In this document: positions 1-6,032 of the stretch, piece by piece
How the letters are laid out: each line of letters begins with the position of its first letter
How positions within the stretch are numbered: position 1 is the stretch's first letter
Assembly: GCA_021803845.1 (NCBI GenBank)
Contig: JAJZLA010000090.1
Location: 1-6,679 of the forward strand
Length of the DNA stretch: 6,679 bases
Direction of reading: 5' to 3'
DNA from: a bacterium
GTDB taxonomy: Bacteria; SZUA-79; Acidulodesulfobacterales; Acidulodesulfobacteraceae
Made by a program: the position numbers and the translations under genes
Notes under the pieces: generated by a model
The model's database searches: none
Seen by the model: only the letters and a program-made list of their open reading frames with translations
What the model was told of the DNA's origin: nothing

Positions 1-474
1 GTTTTCTATAGAATATAAAATCTCGTTAATATCGTTAAGCGCTTGAAAAAAAAGGGATTTAGAATCTATTTTTAATCTTTTTGCTCTTAAAATAATCTGA
101 TTTAACGATTCTTCCGTGGAAATATATAAAGTATTAAGCCCGGACAGGGAAATTTTTTCGGCAACTTGAAGCATAAGTGTAGATTTTCCTATTCCGGGTT
201 CTCCCCCTATAAGAATGCTCTGCCCCGCTACGAGTCCTGACCCGACCGATAAATCGAATTCTTTTATTCCGGTTGTTATCCTTGCTATATTTTGAAAATT
301 TTGCCAGTCTAAAACCGTGGCCGGCGAAACAGGAGGAGGAGTTTTTTTAAACTTTACAATCTTAGGTGTATTTTCCGCCGTTATAACTTCTTCCATAGTA
401 TTAAAACTGTGGCATTCGGGGCATCTTCCTACCCATTTTAAAGAAACGGTGCCGCAGTTTTTGCATTTATACAT
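1..474 (-). CDS. radA: DNA repair protein RadA/Sms, N-terminal part (runs off left edge)
   Basis: RadA/Sms is a RecA-like ATPase that, in well-studied bacteria, drives branch migration of recombination intermediates in DNA repair and transformation; it acts on DNA in the cytoplasm. The 158 visible codons read without a stop. Residues 4-21 form the family's C4 zinc finger (C4, C7, C18, C21, with KWVGRCPEC), followed by the NT of the usual WNT motif (here FNT). A Pro-rich linker (around residues 60-65) leads to the RecA core with Walker A GEPGIGKST at residues 91-99 (K97) and YISTEES ending at residue 123, then the helix with RAKRL. The family usually has GEES, here TEES. The KNRFG motif and the C-terminal Lon-like domain lie outside the window, so intactness cannot be judged. 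The ATG at 474 places the zinc finger at the usual distance from the start; no clear Shine-Dalgarno sequence precedes it. The gene is 139 nt from its upstream neighbour and probably has its own promoter. Confidence 0.95.
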   Translation of the reverse strand, partial: MYKCKNCGTVSLKWVGRCPECHSFNTMEEVITAENTPKIVKFKKTPPPVSPATVLDWQNFQNIARITTGIKEFDLSVGSGLVAGQSILIGGEPGIGKSTLMLQVAEKISLSGLNTLYISTEESLNQIILRAKRLKIDSKSLFFQALNDINEILYSIEN

Positions 475-501
475 TATTTATAAACTATTATTAATATTTT
501 A

Positions 502-523
502 CTTAGCACATATTATGTCTAAG
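502..523. repeat. Imperfect 22-nt inverted repeat upstream of radA
   Basis: On the plus strand the arms are CTTAG(c)ACATA at 502-512 and TATGTCTAAG at 514-523, around a single central T; they match perfectly except for one extra C in the left arm. The repeat lies 28 nt before the radA ATG. It could be an operator for a dimeric repressor or a leader hairpin. It does not match the Gammaproteobacterial (CTGT-N8-ACAG) LexA box. In the plus direction it is followed by a T-rich run, but no plus-strand gene leads into it. In the minus direction there is no T-run, so it is not a terminator for the GGR gene. Function is inferred only from symmetry and position. Confidence 0.4.
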
Positions 524-562
524 ATATTTTTATTTTTTTCGTTAAAAATTGATCGTTTATTA

Positions 563-591
563 ATTTTAACTCTTTATGAGATATAAAACAA
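563..591 (-). promoter_or_regulatory. Possible sigma-70-type promoter for radA
   Basis: Reading the minus strand, TTGTTT (591-586) and TAAAAT (568-563) are separated by exactly 17 nt, giving 3/6 and 5/6 matches to the -35 and -10 consensus. Transcription would start near 556 and give a leader of about 80 nt containing the inverted repeat at 502-523. The region is so AT-rich that chance matches are common, so this is a candidate only. The 139-nt gap between the GGR stop and radA is the only non-coding stretch in the window long enough to hold a conventional promoter. Confidence 0.3.
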
Positions 592-613
592 GGTTTATCG
601 GGCGGTTTAACGT

Positions 614-1675
614 TTAAACGTAATATTCTTCAAAAGACGGCCATAGAAACTTAATAATTTCGCTTATGCCGTATTCGTCGTTCATTAAAGGATATAATCG
701 ATACCTTTTTTCACAAGCGGTTAAAAAAGGTTTTTTAAAAATTGACTCTACTTCTTCCTTATAATCGTTTAAAAAATTTTTAGATGCTTTAACGCTGTCC
801 GCCGCGTAATCTCCGGCTAAATTTCCCGATATTATTGCATTTAAAATTCCGGCACCGGTAACGGGATGGGTCAAACCTCCGGCATCTCCGCAAAAAGCTA
901 TATTATCCGCGGTTAAATCGTTCAGTCCGGATATGGGAACTAATCCGGCTGTTTTTTCTATAACTTCACTTCCTATAAGCCCTTCGCTTCTTAATTCATC
1001 GGCAAACTTTTTTAAGCAAGCCGAAAGATTAACATCGGAAACAGGTTTTTCAACGCCGATGCCTACATTTGCATGATTGCCTTTAGGAAAAACCCAGCCA
1101 TAGCCGTAAGGTATATAATTCCTGAAATAACAGAATACCGAATCTAATTTTCTTAAAAGTTCCGTTTTTATCTGCACCGCATAAATATAAGATTCTCTAT
1201 GTGAATTATAAGATTTAAAAATATTGTTTGGACCTGCCGCTATTATTAAGTAATCATAATAAATTTCATATACTATTTTTTCTAAAACGTCAAGCACTTC
1301 TATACAGTTTTTTTGCCTGTCTATCTTATAAACCCTTGAACCCGCAAACAATTTTGAACCTAATTGCACGGCTTTCTCCGACAGAATTAAATCAAAAATA
1401 TCCCTGTTTAAAATATAGCCGTTTCCGCTTAGTTTATAAGTTTTATTTCCGGCATTAATGTAAATATATTTTATTTTTTGGTTTACGGCAGAAAGCATTG
1501 AATTCAAATCGACATATGAATTTATGTTGGCAGAAACAAACTCGGCGCACTGCACCGGCAATCCAATCGTTCTTCGTTTGTCTATGAGAATATTAGGTAT
1601 TCCTTTTTTGGATAAAGCTATCGCAGCCGAAGAACCGGCCGGACCTGCGCCTATAATAGCAACGTTGGTTTTCAT
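614..1675 (-). CDS. Geranylgeranyl reductase family FAD-dependent oxidoreductase
   Basis: This 353-residue flavoprotein belongs to the geranylgeranyl reductase (GGR) family, whose members reduce double bonds of isoprenoid chains in archaeal lipids, chlorophyll side chains or quinone tails. The N-terminus is a dinucleotide-binding fold with GAGPAG at residues 9-14 and the acidic end of the second strand at D32. LPVQC follows, with C43 in the place of the family's conserved Cys near the flavin. GYGWVFPKG at 191-199 is a hallmark of the family, and GDAGG at 263-267 followed by HPVTGAGI is the second FAD-binding motif. No membrane segment or signal peptide is visible. The ATG at 1675 is preferred because the FAD motif begins four residues later; the Shine-Dalgarno is weak. 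It starts 4 nt after the stop of the NHL-repeat gene and is probably cotranscribed with it. The substrate cannot be read from the sequence; menaquinone tails or other polyprenyl lipids are reasonable guesses in a bacterium. It is slightly shorter than many family members. Confidence 0.85.
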   Translation of the reverse strand: MKTNVAIIGAGPAGSSAAIALSKKGIPNILIDKRRTIGLPVQCAEFVSANINSYVDLNSMLSAVNQKIKYIYINAGNKTYKLSGNGYILNRDIFDLILSEKAVQLGSKLFAGSRVYKIDRQKNCIEVLDVLEKIVYEIYYDYLIIAAGPNNIFKSYNSHRESYIYAVQIKTELLRKLDSVFCYFRNYIPYGYGWVFPKGNHANVGIGVEKPVSDVNLSACLKKFADELRSEGLIGSEVIEKTAGLVPISGLNDLTADNIAFCGDAGGLTHPVTGAGILNAIISGNLAGDYAADSVKASKNFLNDYKEEVESIFKKPFLTACEKRYRLYPLMNDEYGISEIIKFLWPSFEEYYV

Positions 1676-1679
1676 TTAA

Positions 1680-2804
1680 TCAACTGCCGAATATGCGGTA
1701 TATCAATACCCTGTTGTTGTTAGTGTCGGCTATCGCAATATATTTTCCGTTTAAAGACATAGATATATTAGATTCATGATTAAAATTATTTTTGCCTATG
1801 CCGGGGGTTCCAAAATTGTAGGCTTTTACCACGTTATAGCCGCCGGCTAATTTAAATACCGTTAAAATACTTCTTCCGTAATTAGCTACGTATAGATAAC
1901 CGCTTCTATAAACTATACCGACCGGATGATAAAGCCTATGCCCCGACTGTCCTTTTATTCCTATAGCGCCTATATAATCGAACTGCCTGTTAAAAACAAG
2001 TATTTTTGAAAGACCGTAATCGGAAACGTAAATATATTTCTTTGAAAAGGTAATGCTTACCGGTTTTTTAAGTTTAAACGCAACAGTTAAGTTTTTAACA
2101 GCACTTTTACCTGAAATATTCGAAGAATTTGAATTTTTTTTATTTTTATTGCCTTTTTTGTTTTTTTTCACGGCGCTTCCGCTTCCGTTTATTTTTTCTG
2201 AAGGAACGTTCCCTTCATTGCTTTTAATTAAAGAATTCCCTATACTTTCATAAAAATTGCCGTTTTTTGAATAAACCATAATATCGTCGGCTCCGGAGTT
2301 CGCTACATATATTTTGCCGTCGGAAAATGCGACGCAGGTGGCCTGGATAAGCATTCTGTTTTGATTTTTCGATATTCCGAATTCATATACGAAATCTCCA
2401 TTAGGTTTAAAAACTTGTATCCTTGAATTGCCGGAATCTACCACGTAAATTCTTTCAGGATTGCCATGCGCAGCCGCAAAGAGCGGAACCATGAACTCTC
2501 CTGTAGTTTTACCTTCTATTCCCCACTGCCTAATATAACGACCTCTAATGTTAAACTTCAAAATCCTTGAATTACCCGAATCGACGACGTAAATATTATT
2601 TCTTTTGCCGAATGCAACGCCGGCCGGACCTTTAAGACGATATCCAGCTCCGATAACCCTTACCAGCTTTAGCGAAAACGGAGCCTTCTTAAAATAAAGT
2701 CCAAACCTTTTCTGTAAAAGCAGAAATGCAAGAATTACTATAATAATTATGCTTAATAAAAAAAAGGCCTTATTAAGTTTATCTTTCTTAATTTGCATGG
2801 TCAT
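1680..2804 (-). CDS. Membrane-anchored NHL-repeat beta-propeller protein
   Basis: The 374-residue product has a short basic N-terminus, one hydrophobic segment at about residues 13-30, and then a propeller that is probably outside the cytoplasmic membrane (uncleaved signal anchor). Six NHL blades can be seen from their repeating core, for example YVVDSGNSRILKF at 72-84, YVVDSGNSRIQVF at 120-132, YVANSGADDIMVY at 166-178, YVSDYGLSKILVF at 259-271, YVANYGRSILTVF at 305-317 and AIADTNNNRVLIY at 357-369. Residues 191-238, between blades 3 and 4, are a low-complexity Lys/Asn/Ser/Gly linker. NHL propellers generally bind proteins, carbohydrates or other ligands, and some are enzymes; nothing here identifies the ligand. 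The ATG at 2804 is chosen over Met3 because GAGGT at 2813-2817 is 8 nt upstream. The gene begins 42 nt after the lipoprotein stop and ends 4 nt before the GGR gene. No known gene symbol applies. Confidence 0.85.
   Translation of the reverse strand: MTMQIKKDKLNKAFFLLSIIIIVILAFLLLQKRFGLYFKKAPFSLKLVRVIGAGYRLKGPAGVAFGKRNNIYVVDSGNSRILKFNIRGRYIRQWGIEGKTTGEFMVPLFAAAHGNPERIYVVDSGNSRIQVFKPNGDFVYEFGISKNQNRMLIQATCVAFSDGKIYVANSGADDIMVYSKNGNFYESIGNSLIKSNEGNVPSEKINGSGSAVKKNKKGNKNKKNSNSSNISGKSAVKNLTVAFKLKKPVSITFSKKYIYVSDYGLSKILVFNRQFDYIGAIGIKGQSGHRLYHPVGIVYRSGYLYVANYGRSILTVFKLAGGYNVVKAYNFGTPGIGKNNFNHESNISMSLNGKYIAIADTNNNRVLIYRIFGS
2091..2234 (-). other. Low-complexity Lys/Asn/Ser linker inside the NHL propeller
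   Basis: This segment encodes residues 191-238 of the NHL protein and separates blades 1-3 from blades 4-6. It is rich in Lys, Asn, Ser and Gly with no predicted fold. In DNA it contains runs of eight, six and eight A on the coding strand (seen as T runs at about 2134-2141, 2154-2159 and 2161-2168), the longest cluster of homopolymers in the gene. It stays in frame in this copy. Confidence 0.7.
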
Positions 2805-2812
2805 ACCGTCTT

Positions 2813-2817
2813 ACCTC
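2813..2817 (-). promoter_or_regulatory. Ribosome binding site of the NHL-repeat gene
   Basis: The minus strand reads GAGGT, 8 nt before the ATG at 2804 and 14 nt before the alternative ATG at 2798. The spacing supports the first ATG as the start. Confidence 0.6.
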
Positions 2818-2846
2818 GAATAAAATTTATTTTTTATAATAACATA

Positions 2847-3356
2847 TTAATTAATTTTAATAAATATGATTTTATAATTAGAAAAATCCGATTTAATATT
2901 GAAATTACCCACGCTTTTTATGCAGAAAACATAATAGCCGTTTCTTAAAACTTTACTATTTACGTTATAAAAAAATTTACTATTTTGCAAGCTAAATCTT
3001 TTTTTAAAATTTAAATTTTGAAAAGCAAAAGGTTTTGATGAATTGCACTGTGACTTAACCGCGTTTTTTTTGTTTTTATAATAACTGCGATAAATTAAAA
3101 AACCTTTAATTCTATTTAAATCGTAAACATAGCGATAAACTATGCGGATTATATTTTTATTTTTTTCGGCTTTCAATATAACCGGAGAATGCGGCGGAAC
3201 GATTTTAGGAGGCTGAGGATAGCCCGTTTTAGCGCATCCCGACAATAATAAAAAAGATATTGCAGTCAATAAAACATAAAATATTGAAAATACAAAATTT
3301 CTTTTTTTATTTAAGAGAAAATAAAAATAGCTTATCGTTTCTGACTTCTTTTTCAT
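2847..3356 (-). CDS. Small lipoprotein with a fibronectin-III-like domain, downstream of argH
   Basis: The 169-residue product has a basic N-terminus, a hydrophobic stretch at residues 21-39 and a lipobox LSGC with the predicted lipidated cysteine at C41. After it comes a Pro-rich segment (GYPQPPKIVPPHSP). Such a start resembles small lipoproteins with a GCGxKGPxxxP-like beginning. Residues of about 55-165 fit one fibronectin-III-like fold, with FLIYRS in the middle and YYVFCIKSVGNF near the end. The protein is unusually rich in Lys, Phe, Tyr and Asn, poor in acidic residues, and the gene is even more AT-rich than its neighbours. The ATG at 3356 lies inside argH, so the two genes overlap by 50 nt in different frames. 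No ATG, GTG or TTG downstream would leave a workable signal peptide, so this start is kept although the pre-lipobox region is long (40 residues). From memory, Geobacter relatives carry a comparable lipoprotein right after argH. Its function is unknown. Confidence 0.75.
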   Translation of the reverse strand: MKKKSETISYFYFLLNKKRNFVFSIFYVLLTAISFLLLSGCAKTGYPQPPKIVPPHSPVILKAEKNKNIIRIVYRYVYDLNRIKGFLIYRSYYKNKKNAVKSQCNSSKPFAFQNLNFKKRFSLQNSKFFYNVNSKVLRNGYYVFCIKSVGNFNIKSDFSNYKIIFIKIN

Positions 3357-4764
3357 AATCTTTTAAAATTTTTTTTATTTGTTTAAATGCGGTTCCACCA
3401 GTCGTTTTTTTAGAATTTACCGATGTTTCCGGATTAAAAATGTTAAATATATCTTTATCTGCAATATCTATAATATTTTTATATTCTTTTAGGGATAATT
3501 CGGAAAGTTTTTTGCCTTTATTTTCCGCGTAATTTACTATTCTGCCGACCGCTTCGTGCGATTTCCTGAAAGGCAAGCCTTTTTTAACGAAATACGTCGC
3601 CATATCGGTGGCATAAATAGTATCGTTTTTAAGTCCTTTCGACATAGCATCCTTATTAAATTCCACGGTTTTTATTATTTCTTTAAATATCGAAAGCGAA
3701 TCGTAAACCGTCGAAGCGCTTTCCATTACCGGTTTCTTGTCTTCCTGCATATCCCTGTTGTAAGTAAGAGGTAGAGATTTCATCATAATGAAAAGCGAAA
3801 TAAGATTGGATATTATTCCTCCGGTTTTGCCCCTGATCAGTTCGAGAACGTCAGGGTTTTTTTTCTGCGGCATAATGCTTGAGCCGGTCGTAAATTCGTC
3901 TTTTAATTTTATAAAACCGAATTCAAAACTGTTCCATATAATAAGTTCTTCGCAAAATCTGGAAAGATGCATAGCTATCATAGAAAGGGAAAAATTAAAT
4001 TCTATCGCGAAATCCCTGTCGGAAACCCCGTCCATACTGTTTCTGGATACTTTTCCGAATCCTAAAATTTCTGCTTCGAGAGACCTGTCGATATCAAAAT
4101 CTACTCCGGCAAGCGCGCCGCCTCCTAAAGTCAAAACGTCGGCGGTTTCGTAAGACGAAGTTAATTTTTTAAAATCTCTCGTAAACATTTCATAGTAAGC
4201 GGACAAATGATGCGCCAGCGATACCGGCTGAGCATGCTGGAAGTGCGTATAGCCGGGGATTACGGTTTCTATGTTTGAATAGGCGGAATAAACAAGTTCT
4301 TCCCTTAAAGCTATCAGCGACTCCGCAATTTTCTTGATTTCATTTTTTACGTAAAGCCTTAAATCGACCGATACCTGATCATTTCTTGACCTTCCGGTAT
4401 GCAGTTTTGGTCCGGAAGAAGGCAGCAGTTCAATAAGCCTCTTTTCGATATTCATATGAATATCTTCATATTTTTTATTCAGAATTAATTCGCCTGTTTT
4501 AATTTCTTTTTTAATTCTTAAAAGAGTTTTTTCTATATCTTTTTTTTCTTTTTCGTTAACTATGCCGGCTTTTTTCAGAGCGCAAAGGTGGGCGATACTG
4601 CCGTCTATGTCAAAATCGGCAAGTTTTTTGTCTATATCCAAAGATGCCGTAAAATTAGCGGTAATTTCGGATATATCCTCTTTAAAACGCCCCCTGACGA
4701 AGTTATTATGTTGAAGAATGCCGGTTTTTTCGGTTTTATTTTTATTTTTTTCTTTCATTTCCAT
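3307..4764 (-). CDS. argH: Argininosuccinate lyase
   Basis: This cytoplasmic enzyme of the fumarase/aspartase superfamily splits argininosuccinate into arginine and fumarate, the last step of arginine synthesis. The conserved regions are all present: HTGRSRNDQV at residues 122-131, GYTHFQHAQP starting at 171 (T173-H174 in the active site), LGGGALAG, and the mobile serine loop signature GSSIMPQKKNP at 294-304. The product has 485 residues against about 460 in the family. The excess is mostly an N-terminal Lys-rich tail of about 20 residues before RGRF (24-27), which stands where most homologues have WGGRF. No ATG, GTG or TTG lies between Met3 and RGRF, so the tail seems real; Met3 at 4758 is a possible alternative start. 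No Shine-Dalgarno sequence precedes the ATG; instead a hairpin ends 8 nt upstream. The 3' end overlaps the lipoprotein gene by 50 nt. The active-site motifs are intact, so the enzyme should be functional. Confidence 0.97.
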   Translation of the reverse strand: MEMKEKNKNKTEKTGILQHNNFVRGRFKEDISEITANFTASLDIDKKLADFDIDGSIAHLCALKKAGIVNEKEKKDIEKTLLRIKKEIKTGELILNKKYEDIHMNIEKRLIELLPSSGPKLHTGRSRNDQVSVDLRLYVKNEIKKIAESLIALREELVYSAYSNIETVIPGYTHFQHAQPVSLAHHLSAYYEMFTRDFKKLTSSYETADVLTLGGGALAGVDFDIDRSLEAEILGFGKVSRNSMDGVSDRDFAIEFNFSLSMIAMHLSRFCEELIIWNSFEFGFIKLKDEFTTGSSIMPQKKNPDVLELIRGKTGGIISNLISLFIMMKSLPLTYNRDMQEDKKPVMESASTVYDSLSIFKEIIKTVEFNKDAMSKGLKNDTIYATDMATYFVKKGLPFRKSHEAVGRIVNYAENKGKKLSELSLKEYKNIIDIADKDIFNIFNPETSVNSKKTTGGTAFKQIKKILKDYEKEVRNDKLFLFSLK

Positions 4765-4772
4765 TTTGTGGC

Positions 4773-4797
4773 AGTACCGGAATTGAATTCCAGTACT
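4773..4797 (-). promoter_or_regulatory. Intercistronic hairpin between argG and argH
   Basis: In the minus-strand transcript AGTACTGGAA (4797-4788) can pair with TTCCGGTACT (4782-4773) across the loop TTCAA, giving a 10-bp stem with one G-U pair. The stem begins inside the argG TAG stop codon (4798-4796) and ends 8 nt before the argH ATG. No U-run follows, so it is not an intrinsic terminator. It could be an mRNA processing or stability element, or it could tune translation of argH, whose start lacks a Shine-Dalgarno sequence. Confidence 0.5.
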
Positions 4798-6022
4798 ACA
4801 TTAATTTATAGCGCAAAGATTTTAAGTGGATGAATCCGGTTGCGTCGTTCTGGGAATAAGAGCCTTTATCGTCCTCGAAGGTAACGATATTTTGGGAATA
4901 AAGGCTGTTTTTTGATTTTCTGTATAAAACTTTAATGTTTCCCTTATATAGTTCTAAGCCTATTGTTCCGTTAACCGAGGTTTGAGTAGAATCGATAAGC
5001 GATTGAACGGCTTTTAATTCTGGGCTGAACCAGCTGCCTTCATATATAAGCTTTGAATATTGCGGGACAAGGCTGTTTTTGAGTTCTATTTCCTCGCCGG
5101 TCAAAGTTATTGATTCCATAACCCTGTGTGCAAAACTTAAAACCGTTCCGGCAGGGGTTTCGTAAACGCCCCTGGATTTCATTCCCGTAATTCTTGTTTC
5201 TACTATATCCGCCCTCCCGATAGCGTTTCTGCCGGCTATTAAATTGAGAGCATCGATAATGTTGAGGGGATTCATCTTCTTTTTATTTAAAGCTATCGGA
5301 TTTCCGTTCTTATATTCAATTTCTATTTTTTCGGGCTTGCCGGAAGCTTTTTCGGGAGAAACCGTTATTTCAAACATAGATTCTTCGGGAGGGTTTTCCA
5401 AGTCTTCTAAAATTCCCCCTTCATAACTTATATGAAATAGATTTTTATCGCTGGAATAAGGTTTAGCCTTTGTTACCGGAACGGGAATGCCGTTATCCTT
5501 GGCGTATTTTATAAGTTCGGCTCTGGAAACTATATCCCACTCCCTCCATGGCGCTATAACTTTTATTTCCGGATTAACGGCTACATATGCAAGTTCGAAT
5601 CTTACCTGGTCGTTGCCTTTGCCCGTAGCGCCGTGAGCAACATACTTTGCGCCTTTTTCTGTAGCTATTTCTATCTGTCTTTTAGCTATTAAAGGTCTTG
5701 CGATAGACGTACCGAGCAAATAAGCGCCTTCGTAAAGAGCGTTTCCCCTAAGCATAGGAAATATATAATTTTCGGCAAATTCTTCTTTCATGTCTTCGAC
5801 TATAGCTTCCGAAGCTCCGGTTTTTAAAGCTTTTTCTTTAACCGCCGCAAGGTCTTCTTTTTGTCCTACATCGCAGCAATAAGCAATAACCTCGGCTTTA
5901 TAAGTATTTATAAGCCATTTTAAAATTACGGAAGTGTCGAGTCCTCCAGAATAAGCAAGGACTATTTTGTCTTTACCGCTGGTTTTACTTACACTTTTGC
6001 TTTTCTTTTTTAATTGAGCCAT
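4796..6022 (-). CDS. argG: Argininosuccinate synthase
   Basis: ArgG joins citrulline and aspartate, using ATP, to give argininosuccinate; it is a cytoplasmic, usually tetrameric enzyme. The ATP pyrophosphatase-type P-loop AYSGGLDTS lies at residues 23-31. HGATGKGNDQVRFE begins at H130, followed by APWREW, PYSSDKNLFHIS and GRADIVETRITGMKSRGVYETP, all typical of the family. The 408-residue length is normal. Sixteen to eighteen Lys/Ser-rich residues precede the catalytic core, slightly longer than usual; no alternative in-frame start codon exists before the P-loop, so the ATG at 6022 is used. GGAGGA at 6036-6041 is the likely ribosome binding site, with a rather long spacing of 13 nt. The gene starts 10 nt after argF and ends 31 nt before argH, so the three form one operon in pathway order. 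Nothing looks broken. Confidence 0.98.
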   Translation of the reverse strand: MAQLKKKSKSVSKTSGKDKIVLAYSGGLDTSVILKWLINTYKAEVIAYCCDVGQKEDLAAVKEKALKTGASEAIVEDMKEEFAENYIFPMLRGNALYEGAYLLGTSIARPLIAKRQIEIATEKGAKYVAHGATGKGNDQVRFELAYVAVNPEIKVIAPWREWDIVSRAELIKYAKDNGIPVPVTKAKPYSSDKNLFHISYEGGILEDLENPPEESMFEITVSPEKASGKPEKIEIEYKNGNPIALNKKKMNPLNIIDALNLIAGRNAIGRADIVETRITGMKSRGVYETPAGTVLSFAHRVMESITLTGEEIELKNSLVPQYSKLIYEGSWFSPELKAVQSLIDSTQTSVNGTIGLELYKGNIKVLYRKSKNSLYSQNIVTFEDDKGSYSQNDATGFIHLKSLRYKLM

Positions 6023-6032
6023 AATAAAAAGA

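Noticed and set aside
502..540. Intrinsic terminator formed by the inverted repeat plus the T-rich run on the plus strand
   Set aside because: No plus-strand gene precedes it, the stem is AT-rich with a bulge, and in the minus direction used by the genes there is no T-run.
317..586. Plus-strand ORF of 89 codons over the radA start and its upstream gap
   Set aside because: It is antisense to the RadA zinc-finger region, has no recognisable domain or ribosome binding site, and its second half is AT-rich non-coding DNA.
611..620. Perfect 10-nt palindrome CGTTTAAACG at the GGR stop
   Set aside because: Too short and AT-rich for a stable hairpin, and not followed by a T-run; chance is likely.
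1228..1458. Plus-strand ORFs opposite the GGR gene and others at 2053-2253, 3556-3774, 4588-4833 and 5244-5426
   Set aside because: All are shadows of well-supported minus-strand genes with no protein-family signal of their own.
3788..4153. Plus-strand ORF of 121 codons inside argH
   Set aside because: It lies opposite the most conserved part of argH, including the GSSIMPQ region, and its composition mirrors the codons of argH.
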